From the NCBI GenBank assembly GCA_031415695.1, contig JANOSH010000047.1, positions 248,001 to 312,000 of the forward strand: DNA of 64,000 bases, in the 5' to 3' direction. Within the stretch, counting starts at the first letter, position 1; every line of letters starts with the position of its first letter. Shown piece by piece: positions 41,306-49,075 of the stretch. The DNA is from JANOSH01 sp031415695. GTDB lineage: Bacteria; Actinomycetota; Acidimicrobiia; Acidimicrobiales; Ilumatobacteraceae. The position numbers were made by a program, and so were the translations under genes. The notes under the pieces were generated by a model, which saw only the letters and a list, made by a program, of their open reading frames with translations, was not told the DNA's origin and ran no database searches.

Positions 41306-41923
41306 ATGACACTCATTACTCGGCACGACCTTGTGCCAATCCGCGAGGCGATATCGCCTGGTCAACGTCAGGCCCTGACAGGTTTGTACGACGCGGTCGC
41401 GCACGAGATGAACCAAATTGCAGGCGAGGCCGAGTCGGTCATGGTGCGTCGTCGGGTCCTACTTGACGACGCGGTGCGGGTACACCAGCGGTTGTGGCCC
41501 AAGCGGCATTGGCAAGGACGTCGACGTCCGCCACCAGACGCGCCGCCCTTACCTCCATTGCGCAACGGTGCCCGAATCATTGGCGGGCGCGCCTTACGCC
41601 AGTTGTGTCGCACTATTCTGCGGCGCCACGGTCCCCAAACCTTGGTAGAGCTCCACAGCTACATCCACCTGTACGGCTGCAAACTTGACGCTCACGACCC
41701 TGTCAAAGGTTTGGCTGATGCAATGGGATACGAAGTCGAGATTGGCGCCGCCTACCGAATTAAACGAGGTGTCTACGCCGCGACCGAACGCGTAGATCCA
41801 ACCGGCCGCCTCAGCCGGCAACCCCCACAACCCCAACCCCTTCAACCACATCCACCGGCCCCGCTCAACACCGCCAACAACTCCTTCCACAGCGCCTTGT
41901 TCAAAAATGACCCCAGCGTGTAG
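41306..41923 (+). CDS. Uncharacterised protein with predicted winged-helix-like domain
   Basis: 205 aa, not firmly recognised. A basic, Pro-rich linker (residues ~70-95, RRRPPPDAPPLPP) separates an N-terminal helical part from a module RALRQLCRTILRRHGPQTLV plus YGCKLDAHDPVKGLADAMGY and YRIKRGVYAA. The module has the layout of HARE/winged-helix DNA-contacting domains (three helices and a wing), and the C-terminus is Gln/Pro-rich. A strong GGGAGG ribosome site precedes the ATG. Its isolation after a large hairpin recalls a mobile or multicopy gene, but no transposase signature is seen. Confidence 0.55.
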   Translation: MTLITRHDLVPIREAISPGQRQALTGLYDAVAHEMNQIAGEAESVMVRRRVLLDDAVRVHQRLWPKRHWQGRRRPPPDAPPLPPLRNGARIIGGRALRQLCRTILRRHGPQTLVELHSYIHLYGCKLDAHDPVKGLADAMGYEVEIGAAYRIKRGVYAATERVDPTGRLSRQPPQPQPLQPHPPAPLNTANNSFHSALFKNDPSV

Positions 41924-41941
41924 GGCTTCTTGACGGCAGAT

Positions 41942-41958
41942 GACGCCCAGTGGGCGTC
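41942..41958. promoter_or_regulatory. Perfect inverted repeat next to the -10 box (candidate operator)
   Basis: GACGCCC-AGT-GGGCGTC, ending 2 bp before the TACACT -10 box of the acyl-CoA dehydrogenase gene. A protein bound here would block RNA polymerase. Confidence 0.5.
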
Positions 41959-41959
41959 G

Positions 41960-41965
41960 TACACT
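41960..41965 (+). promoter_or_regulatory. -10 box of a leaderless promoter
   Basis: TACACT at -13 to -8 from the GTG at 41973; it decides the start in favour of GTG over the ATG at 41982. Confidence 0.55.
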
Positions 41966-41972
41966 CGGCCGC

Positions 41973-43226
41973 GTGATCGAAATGGAACACAACGCGTTGC
42001 AAGTCGAGGTTCGAGCATGGTTGCGCGAACACTGGAATCCCGACATAGCGCTGGCCGAGTGGCGCGAACTGCTCGCAGATTCAGGCTGGGGGTGTCCCAC
42101 CTGGCCCACCGACTACTTCGGTCGCGGCCTGAGCAGTGATGACGCCCGTCTCGTTGAGCACGAATTCGTAGAGGCCGGTGCCGTTGGTGTGGCCGGCGGG
42201 AGTGCGATGTCACTCGCCGCACCTACAGTGCTCGCTCACGGTTCACACGATGTGAAGCAGCGACTGCTTCGAGGCGCGCTCACCGGCGCACACAAGTGGT
42301 GCCAGTTGTTTAGCGAGCCCGGTAGCGGCAGCGATCTGGCCGGGCTCACGACAAAGGCTGAACGCGACGGCGACGAGTGGGTGGTCAGCGGTCAGAAGGT
42401 GTGGACAACCGGTGCCCAACACGCTGCGTACGCAATGCTGCTGGCCCGGACCGATTGGGACGTTGCGAAGCATCGAGGGATTACATGGTTCGCGTTCCCG
42501 ATGGACCAACCCGGAGTCGAGGTGCGGCCACTACGCCAGATGAATCGCTACACGTCGTTCAACGAGGTATTCATCAACGAGGCTCGCGTTCCTCATGCCA
42601 ACGTCGTCGGCGACGTTAACGACGGTTGGGCCGCCGCCCTTACCACCTTGTCGTTCGAGCGCGGCCTCACGACGTTGCGGATGGCGCGCGTTCCAGCGGG
42701 GGGCGGCCGATGTATCCGTGAGGCTCGTGAGGAAGCCGAGTCGTACGCCAAGGTGTACGAGTGGTACCCGCAGCGCGCCGGTCGTGCCGACCTCGTGTTG
42801 CCGCAGGCACGAGCGGCCGGCTTGACCAACGACGTGGTGTTGCGAGATGCCATGATGAGCGCACACGCCTTCGAGCGAACGGCCCGGTGGAACGTCGATC
42901 GCGCCGTGGCGGCGCGGCAATCCGGTCGATCTCCCGGTCCTGAAGGATCACTGGCAAAACTCACCGGGTCCACTATTGCCCGACAGTCGCACGCATTGCA
43001 TGCGCGGATAGCGGGCGCACATGCCATGTTGGCCAATAGCGACTCGCCGCTTAACGGCATCATCCACGAGATACTGGTGTCGGTACCCGGTGCGTCCATC
43101 GCGGGCGGCACCGACGAGATCCAACACAACATCGTCGGAGAACGATCGCTCGGACTACCTCGCGAACCGTCGACCGACGCCCATCTGGCGTTCAGGGACG
43201 TGCCCCGAAACACTGGGCGCGGCTAA
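41973..43226 (+). CDS. Acyl-CoA dehydrogenase
   Basis: 417-aa FAD enzyme that alpha,beta-desaturates acyl-CoA. Family features are QLFSEPGSGSDLAGLTTKAE, VVSGQKVWTTGAQHA (flavin-binding region), NEVFINEARVPHANVVGDVN, and C-terminal AGGTDEIQHNIVGERSLGLP. The catalytic base position cannot be assigned confidently. The GTG start is supported by the leaderless -10 box. It stands before a P450 gene, both likely serving hydrophobic-substrate degradation; alpha2beta2 steroid-type partners (a second ACAD gene) are not present here. Confidence 0.93.
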   Translation: MIEMEHNALQVEVRAWLREHWNPDIALAEWRELLADSGWGCPTWPTDYFGRGLSSDDARLVEHEFVEAGAVGVAGGSAMSLAAPTVLAHGSHDVKQRLLRGALTGAHKWCQLFSEPGSGSDLAGLTTKAERDGDEWVVSGQKVWTTGAQHAAYAMLLARTDWDVAKHRGITWFAFPMDQPGVEVRPLRQMNRYTSFNEVFINEARVPHANVVGDVNDGWAAALTTLSFERGLTTLRMARVPAGGGRCIREAREEAESYAKVYEWYPQRAGRADLVLPQARAAGLTNDVVLRDAMMSAHAFERTARWNVDRAVAARQSGRSPGPEGSLAKLTGSTIARQSHALHARIAGAHAMLANSDSPLNGIIHEILVSVPGASIAGGTDEIQHNIVGERSLGLPREPSTDAHLAFRDVPRNTGRG

Positions 43227-43259
43227 CGCTCCAATTCCGGCCCGGGCGAGGCAAGCTTC

Positions 43260-43265
43260 TACGAT
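43260..43265 (+). promoter_or_regulatory. -10 box of a leaderless promoter
   Basis: TACGAT at -12 to -7 from the ATG at 43272. Confidence 0.55.
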
Positions 43266-43271
43266 ACGGCT

Positions 43272-44537
43272 ATGGCCAATACCGAACTGTCGCCGCTGTT
43301 TCGCCTTGACGCCGACGCGTTGCGCTGTCCGTATCCGCATATGAACGCGCAACGAGCGGCCGACCCTGTGGCGTTCTATCCCGAGGTCGAATGCCATGTT
43401 CTCACCAACTACGACGACATCGTGCACGTATCACGGCATCCCGAATTGTTCTCGTCGATGATGCCGACGGGGCCAATTCTCGCCCGCCAGCAGATGGAAA
43501 CACTCGGCGAACTGGTCGCCGAGGACCCGAACCTTGGCCCGATGCTCGCCCAGATGCCACGGGGTGTTCGGGTCCTTCTTAGCGCCGACCCTCCCGATCA
43601 TGGCCGCCAACGCCGACTGGTGAATCGGGCTTTCACGCCGCCAAAAGCCAAAGCGCTCGAACCTCGCATCCGCGAGGTAGCCAACCAGCTTGTCGACCAG
43701 TTCATCGACCGCGGCAATGTCGACTTGGTACCCGAGTTCGCGGTTCTCTTACCGCTCACCATTATCGCAGAATGCCTCGGGGTCGAAGACGACGAACTCG
43801 CCACGTTCAAGCGGTGGTCCGACGATTTTGTTGCCGCCATTGGCAACCACAACATGAGCAAGGTGGAACTCAAGCGGCTGCTCATGACGCAGTTCGAGTT
43901 CGGCAAGTTTTTCACGGAGAAGGTCGCTCAACGCCGAGACGACCCTCGCCACGATCTGATCTCCGACATCGTTCACGCCGAAAACGATGGTGAACTCCTC
44001 CCGCTTAACGAAATGCTGTCGATGTTCAGCCAGTTCCTGGTCGCCGGCAACGAGACCACCACCAAGCTCATTGCCAGCAGCATGCTGATCTTGCTACGGG
44101 ACCCACCCCTCATGGACAAGCTTCGAAACGATCACACGCTCATCCCCGGTTTCGTGGAAGAAGCGTTGCGTCTTGAGACGCCGGTGCAAGGCCTATATCG
44201 CACGGCAACCGAGGATACCGAGGTGGGCGGAAAGCCAATCGCCAAAGGCGAGCACCTGTTGCTCTTGTACGCAGCTGGCAACCGAGACGCCGAAATGTTC
44301 GCTGATCCTGAGTGCCCCGATCCGTCACGTACCAATGCCATGCGCCACCTGGCCTTCGGGCACGGCGAGCACTACTGCCTCGGCGCCGCGTTGGCCCGTG
44401 CCGAAGGACGCATCGCGCTCGAAACCCTGTTGAGTCGACTGACAAACATTGCGCTTGTCGACGGCACGTTGGAATACGAGGAAAGTTACGTACTCCACGG
44501 CCTCAAGCACCTACCCTTGACCTTCGAACCCGCCTGA
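43272..44537 (+). CDS. Cytochrome P450
   Basis: 421-aa soluble bacterial P450. Haem-ligand Cys369 in FGHGEHYCLGAALARAE, I-helix FLVAGNETTTKL (oxygen-activating Thr), and ExxR in VEEALRLETP. Features such as LLSADPPDHGRQRRLVNRAF in the C-helix region are typical of actinobacterial P450s for steroids, fatty acids or terpenoids. Leaderless start. Its 3' end overlaps the convergent phosphodiesterase by 27 bp. Redox partner could be the ferredoxin at 48878. Substrate unknown. Confidence 0.94.
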   Translation: MANTELSPLFRLDADALRCPYPHMNAQRAADPVAFYPEVECHVLTNYDDIVHVSRHPELFSSMMPTGPILARQQMETLGELVAEDPNLGPMLAQMPRGVRVLLSADPPDHGRQRRLVNRAFTPPKAKALEPRIREVANQLVDQFIDRGNVDLVPEFAVLLPLTIIAECLGVEDDELATFKRWSDDFVAAIGNHNMSKVELKRLLMTQFEFGKFFTEKVAQRRDDPRHDLISDIVHAENDGELLPLNEMLSMFSQFLVAGNETTTKLIASSMLILLRDPPLMDKLRNDHTLIPGFVEEALRLETPVQGLYRTATEDTEVGGKPIAKGEHLLLLYAAGNRDAEMFADPECPDPSRTNAMRHLAFGHGEHYCLGAALARAEGRIALETLLSRLTNIALVDGTLEYEESYVLHGLKHLPLTFEPA

Positions 44538-45320
44538 GAGGCTGTCGACAAAGCGGGCCGCTGCTGGGTCGAGATCGCGTAACCGAGTAGACGGCACACC
44601 GACCGGAATCAGGTTCGTGACGAAACGCGAACCCGTCCAGGTATGCAGCGCGAAGGCCGGCGGCTCAGCGGTTTGCGTGGGTTCACTCGCAAGGTCGAGA
44701 TCGCAGCCGTTTTGCACGGCGGTGCTGGGGGCGACAAGCACGGTGGTGTGCCCGAAAGACGTTGTGACCGGCCGATGCACATGGCCGCACACCACGAGCT
44801 CGACGTTGGGGTAACGCCGAATGAGCGCCTCGACGCGTGGTGCTTCGGCGAGGCCCATCGTGTCCATCCACCAGATGCCTGTATCGAAGGGCGGGCGATG
44901 CATCATCACCAACGTTGGTCTATTTGGCTCTTGGCGCAGCGTGGCCTCAAGCCAATCGAGATCGATCGGCTCAGTGTCGACGGCCACAATGCGAACCGTA
45001 AACCGGTCGACCGCGTAATTGAGGCGGAGCGAGTCGGGCAGTTCAGGGCAACGGTGACGAAAAGCCTCGTAAAGGTTCGACGCGTTGTCGTGGTTGCCCA
45101 CAATCGGATAGATCGCCATGGGCAAGCCCGCCAGTATCTCGATGGTTTCGGTGTACTCGGCCCGAGTACCAATCTCGGTGATATCGCCCGCGAGCAACAC
45201 GGCATCGACTGCGGGTCGCCACGAAGCAATCAGACGGACCGCAGCGCGAAGGTTTACGTCGTTGCGCCCTGGATGGGCTCCGATGTGGGTATCGGTGATC
45301 TGGGCGAGAACGAGCGCCAT
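44511..45320 (-). CDS. Calcineurin-like metallophosphoesterase (cAMP-phosphodiesterase-like)
   Basis: 269 aa with the dimetal phosphoesterase signature: ITDTHIG (Asp10, His12), LLAGDITEIG, VGNHDN, MMHRPPFD and VVCGHVHRPV. Length and the HRPP/GHVHRP spacing match CpdA/Rv0805-type cyclic-nucleotide phosphodiesterases. The ATG at 45320 starts the fold directly; an in-frame extension to 45350 is rejected. Divergent from the secreted peptidase by 29 bp. Together with the cyclic-nucleotide-binding protein at 39807 it hints at local cAMP signalling. Confidence 0.87.
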   Translation of the reverse strand: MALVLAQITDTHIGAHPGRNDVNLRAAVRLIASWRPAVDAVLLAGDITEIGTRAEYTETIEILAGLPMAIYPIVGNHDNASNLYEAFRHRCPELPDSLRLNYAVDRFTVRIVAVDTEPIDLDWLEATLRQEPNRPTLVMMHRPPFDTGIWWMDTMGLAEAPRVEALIRRYPNVELVVCGHVHRPVTTSFGHTTVLVAPSTAVQNGCDLDLASEPTQTAEPPAFALHTWTGSRFVTNLIPVGVPSTRLRDLDPAAARFVDSLSGGFEGQG

Positions 45321-45337
45321 CGTGCAAGTTTGGCATC

Positions 45338-45343
45338 TAGCCT
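45338..45343 (+). promoter_or_regulatory. -10 box of a leaderless promoter
   Basis: TAGCCT at -12 to -7 from the ATG at 45350, inside the 29-bp divergent region. Confidence 0.5.
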
Positions 45344-45349
45344 GGCCCA

Positions 45350-47119
45350 ATGTGGACCCGCCCCCTCGCCCGTCTTCTCACCATCGCCCTGCTTCCCGCC
45401 ATCGCCCTCGGCGTCGCGCCGAGCAACGCTCGAGCAGCAACCGGTGGAGGCTTTGTCGCCGTAACGCCCACTCGCATTCTCGACACCAGAACAACAAGCC
45501 GCCTGATCGCCGCACGACCCCTTCGCCTCGCGCTCACGGTACCGGCCGGGGCAATTGGCGTGTCGGTCAATCTCACCATCACACAACCCTCGGCAGCCGG
45601 GTGGGCAGCCATTCACCCGTGCGATCAGACTCCCGGGGCGACATCGACACTGAACTTCGTAACGGGCCTGACAGTGGCCAATGCCTCGCCGTACACATCC
45701 ACGGCCTCCGGAGTGTGTGTCACGGCGGCGGTGGCTACTCACGCCATCGTCGATGTATCGGGGTGGTGGTCGACGACCAACGGCAGCGCACTGTCGGCGC
45801 TCAATCCGCGCCGCTTGTTCGACACCCGGCTCGGAGGTCAGAGTCCAACACGACGACAGTCGGTGCGCCTTCCGGTCGACCGGGCCGATGCCGCCGGTCT
45901 CACCCTGGTCGTGTCAGAAGCCAGCGCGCCTGGGTGGGCTGCCGTGCACCCCTGCAATCAACCGCCCGGCACCACATCGACCCTCAACTTCGAGACGGCT
46001 ACAACCGTTGCCAACTTGGCACTCGTCGCTGCGACGAACGGCGTGTGTGTGACCACCTCGGTAGCCGCACATGTGATCGTGGATCAGGTCGCAGCCACAA
46101 CCCCTGACGGCCCGGCGATGATCGGGCGAACACCACGACGGATCGTTGACTCGCGAGATCAATTGGCCTGGATTGGCGATACCGGCGTTGTGCGTTTGGC
46201 CGCAGGACCCGCACGGTCAGTCCTGCTGAACGTCACGGCGGTAACACCACTCGGTGGAGGCTTCGTCACGGTGTGGCCGTGCGACGACGCGCCGCCCGGC
46301 GTCTCGCAGTTGTCGTGGAGCGAACCTCGCAATGTGGCCACCGCTGTACTGGCAAGAACCAACGCCAGCGGCGACGTGTGCCTACGACCGAGCATAGGCA
46401 CACATCTCATCGTCGATGTATTGGCCACCGACGCCGACGATGCGCCTGTGGTCGTGTCGATTTCTGGTCGAACCACTGAATGGGTTTTCGGTCGCAGTGT
46501 TGAAGGTCGCCCGCTAGTAGCACGAGCGTTCGGGCCGCTCGGCGCACTACCGGTCCTGGGTGTTGGCATCATTCACGGGAACGAGCAATCGGGACTTCCT
46601 ATCGCTCAACGACTGACTACGCAGACTGTCCCGCCCGGAGTCGTTATGTGGATTATCGACTCCATCAACCCCGATGGTCAGGCCCGCCCCATTCGCCAGA
46701 ACGCCAATGGTGTCGACCTCAACCGCAACTTCCCGGTCGGCTGGCGAGCCGGTTCGCCTGGCAGCAACTACCCGGGAAGAACGGCCGCGTCCGAACCAGA
46801 AACACAGGCGATGATCCGCTTCTTGGCGGTGGTGCAACCTCGCCTGGGTGTGTGGTGGCACACCGTTGGCAACTATGCCGACGACAGCCGTTCGTCGATG
46901 GCTCAGCCCGAATTGTTGGAGCGTTACGTCGCGCGAGCAGCGGTTGGAATCGACGACGCACCCTGCTCGGGTTTCTGCGGCGGGACTGCGTCGCAGTACG
47001 CGAATGCCAGCCTGGAAAACGGGTCACATTTTGTCGTGGAATTGCCCGAACCCATTACCGCTAGCCAGGTTGCTGCCCATGCAGCGGCGTTCCTGGTCGC
47101 CGCATCTATAACCCGCTAA
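45350..47119 (+). CDS. Secreted protein: three repeats plus M14 zinc-carboxypeptidase domain
   Basis: 589 aa with a signal peptide (cut near SNARA, residue ~28). Residues ~33-372 hold three related ~115-aa repeats, each opening with a P-R-x-hydrophobic-D-(T/S)-R motif (TPTRILDTRTT, NPRRLFDTRLG, TPRRIVDSRDQ), a WAAxHPC or TVWPC Cys and a THAIVDVSGWW-like closing strand with a second Cys. The C-terminal ~200 aa are M14-like: GIIHGNEQSG (His/Glu zinc ligands), NPDGQARPIRQNANGVDLNR, RNFP and a final VELPEPI (catalytic-Glu region). Likely a surface or extracellular carboxypeptidase or cell-wall hydrolase. Leaderless. Confidence 0.85.
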   Translation: MWTRPLARLLTIALLPAIALGVAPSNARAATGGGFVAVTPTRILDTRTTSRLIAARPLRLALTVPAGAIGVSVNLTITQPSAAGWAAIHPCDQTPGATSTLNFVTGLTVANASPYTSTASGVCVTAAVATHAIVDVSGWWSTTNGSALSALNPRRLFDTRLGGQSPTRRQSVRLPVDRADAAGLTLVVSEASAPGWAAVHPCNQPPGTTSTLNFETATTVANLALVAATNGVCVTTSVAAHVIVDQVAATTPDGPAMIGRTPRRIVDSRDQLAWIGDTGVVRLAAGPARSVLLNVTAVTPLGGGFVTVWPCDDAPPGVSQLSWSEPRNVATAVLARTNASGDVCLRPSIGTHLIVDVLATDADDAPVVVSISGRTTEWVFGRSVEGRPLVARAFGPLGALPVLGVGIIHGNEQSGLPIAQRLTTQTVPPGVVMWIIDSINPDGQARPIRQNANGVDLNRNFPVGWRAGSPGSNYPGRTAASEPETQAMIRFLAVVQPRLGVWWHTVGNYADDSRSSMAQPELLERYVARAAVGIDDAPCSGFCGGTASQYANASLENGSHFVVELPEPITASQVAAHAAAFLVAASITR

Positions 47120-47970
47120 AACAGTCGGGGGTCCATGGTTGGCGTCGGCAGGGGAGCGAGGCCAGGAACACTCGCCGAGACCTCAGCATGAAACTGGCGG
47201 GCCAGCGCCGGACCAGTCGCGTTGTCGGGTGTATGGATAAACACTGTTGGCTGAAGTCCACCGGCCAACCAGGTAGTCACCCGATCGACCCACGGCACCC
47301 AGAACGCCTTGTTGGCCGCGGCATCCGATTGGCCGATGAACCGGACGATTGGACGCTGCGCCGTAACCGTCGGACGAACTGGCAACTGCGGTTTTCGATG
47401 GAAGCCTTCTCGTTCCGCCTCGGTGAGTACTGGGCCTGCGAAAAGGGCGCGGCTGTCAAGGATGATCTTGTCGACGTCGCACCGGCGCAACAGGTCGTGC
47501 AAAGCGTCCATGTCATCGCCGCCGTCGAAGAACTGCGGATGACGAACCTCGACCGACCACGCAAACGCTGTGGAAAGCGAGTCCAGAAACGCTTCAAGGG
47601 TCGCTAGGTCGGCCGGCCCAAAGCTGGCTGGCAGCTGAATAGAGATAGGACCCATTTGGTTGGTCAATGGCGTCATTCGGTGGAGAAAAGCCGAGAGGTC
47701 GGTGGCCGTGTTTCGAAGTCGCAGCTCGTGGGTTATGCGCTGAGGCAGCTTGAACATGAAACGAAAATCCGGTGGAGCCAGAGCGGACCACCGTGCAACT
47801 GTCGCCACATCGGGTAACGCGTAGAACGTCGTGTTCCCCTCAACAGCCGTGCACCAGGTGGCGTAGGCCGCAAGTTCGTCGCCGACAAGCGTGCTGCTCG
47901 GGAAGTACCGCCCGACCCAACCCCGATGTGCCCACATCGGGCATCCCACACGTAGCACTGCTTCTTGCAT
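47116..47970 (-). CDS. DUF72-family protein
   Basis: 284-aa TIM-barrel-like DUF72 protein: VLRVGCPMWAHRGWVGRYFP at the start, YATWCTAVEGNTTFYALPD, FMFKLPQRITHELRLRNTA, GPISIQLPASFGPADLATLE and FAWSVEVRHPQFF are family signatures. Function is unknown; distant similarity to endonuclease-IV-like barrels has been noted for the family. The ATG at 47970 fits the domain start; a long GC-rich extension upstream is rejected. Its stop overlaps the convergent peptidase stop by 4 bp. Confidence 0.87.
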   Translation of the reverse strand: MQEAVLRVGCPMWAHRGWVGRYFPSSTLVGDELAAYATWCTAVEGNTTFYALPDVATVARWSALAPPDFRFMFKLPQRITHELRLRNTATDLSAFLHRMTPLTNQMGPISIQLPASFGPADLATLEAFLDSLSTAFAWSVEVRHPQFFDGGDDMDALHDLLRRCDVDKIILDSRALFAGPVLTEAEREGFHRKPQLPVRPTVTAQRPIVRFIGQSDAAANKAFWVPWVDRVTTWLAGGLQPTVFIHTPDNATGPALARQFHAEVSASVPGLAPLPTPTMDPRLF

Positions 47971-48032
47971 GCCGCGAGTCCATCGCCTACTACGGTTCGT
48001 CGTCAAGACGACGAGGCAACGGAGGGTAGGAC

Positions 48033-48881
48033 ATGTGGTTGCCGTGGCGATGGGCGCTAATGATCGCAGTCGTGCTCGGTCTCGGCGCGGTCGGCGCCAG
48101 CCGGTCGACGAAACGCCACGCGCCCGCGGTCGGTGCCGTGAGCGCAGAAGCAGCTCGGGTGTTTGTCCTGTATTCCTTGTGGCAACTTGCGGGCACGCTC
48201 GCGATTGTTCGTATCGACGGAGCCCGTGCCCGCGGGCAGCAAATCTGGGACCTGGAACGAACATTGTGGATGCCGAACGAGGCGTCGTTGCAACGCGTCG
48301 TCTTGCCGATCACATGGCTCGTGAAGTCGATGAACATCTACTACGCCACAATGCACGTCGGTGCCATGATCGCGTTTCTGATCTGGATGTTCATGTACCG
48401 GCGCCCACAGTACGTACCGGTTCGCCGAGCCTTAGTGTTTCTGTCGTCAATCTCGTTGGCGATCCAATTGGTTCCGGTAGCGCCACCGCGTCTTGTCCCA
48501 TCGATCGGCATGGTCGATACCGCTCACCAGTTCGGCCAATCGGTCTACCCGAGCCTGGGCGAGGTCGGGCCGTCACAGCTTTCCGCAATGCCGTCGCTGC
48601 ACGTGGGGTGGGCCGCGTTGGTTGGAGTGGCGGTGTTCACGTTGGTGCAGTCTCGGTGGCGGTGGATTGGAATGGCACATGCTGCGCTGACATTCGTGAT
48701 CGTGGCTCTAACGGCCAACCACTATTGGCTCGATGGCGTTGTCGATATTGTCCTGCTTGGGGGCTGGTTAGCGATTCCCGCCTGCCGCTGGAGCACAACC
48801 CACGCCAAGTCGGTAACCTTCGATTGTCCAGCTCGGGTTGTGGCCGGGGTGGGGAATCAGGGGAATCAGGAGTCATCATGA
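48033..48881 (+). CDS. PAP2-superfamily membrane phosphatase/transferase
   Basis: 282 aa with six or so hydrophobic helices. PAP2-like motifs are SAMPSLHVGWA (central Ser-His) and LTANHYWLDGVVD (His-Asp), the layout of the inositol-phosphorylceramide-synthase-like PAP2_3 group, which dephosphorylates or transfers lipid phosphates. GGAGGG ribosome site before the ATG. Its stop overlaps the ferredoxin start (ATGA). Confidence 0.86.
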   Translation: MWLPWRWALMIAVVLGLGAVGASRSTKRHAPAVGAVSAEAARVFVLYSLWQLAGTLAIVRIDGARARGQQIWDLERTLWMPNEASLQRVVLPITWLVKSMNIYYATMHVGAMIAFLIWMFMYRRPQYVPVRRALVFLSSISLAIQLVPVAPPRLVPSIGMVDTAHQFGQSVYPSLGEVGPSQLSAMPSLHVGWAALVGVAVFTLVQSRWRWIGMAHAALTFVIVALTANHYWLDGVVDIVLLGGWLAIPACRWSTTHAKSVTFDCPARVVAGVGNQGNQESS

Positions 48882-49075
48882 AGGTATCTATCGATTACGA
48901 CCGATGCACCGGACACCAGATGTGCGCCATTGCGGCCCGCGACGTGTTCGGCAGCGACGACTACGGCAACGCCACCATCCTCATCGAAGGCGATATTCCC
49001 GACCACCTCATTGCCAAAACAAAACTTGCCGAGGCCAATTGTCCGGAGCGGGCCATCATCTTGGAGGACTCATGA
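48878..49075 (+). CDS. Small ferredoxin (3Fe-4S type) for P450
   Basis: 65 aa: DYDRCTGHQMCAIAARDVF and ANCPERAI place three Cys (10, 16 and 55) in a C-x2-H-x2-C ... C-P pattern. The His in place of the second Cys is typical of 3Fe-4S ferredoxins that donate electrons to actinobacterial P450s. AGGAG ribosome site. Start and stop overlap PAP2 and P450 genes (ATGA both sides), so it is co-translated with its P450. Confidence 0.93.
   Translation: MKVSIDYDRCTGHQMCAIAARDVFGSDDYGNATILIEGDIPDHLIAKTKLAEANCPERAIILEDS

Noticed and set aside
41306..41923. Transposase
   Set aside because: No DDE or serine/tyrosine recombinase motifs and no flanking terminal inverted repeats.
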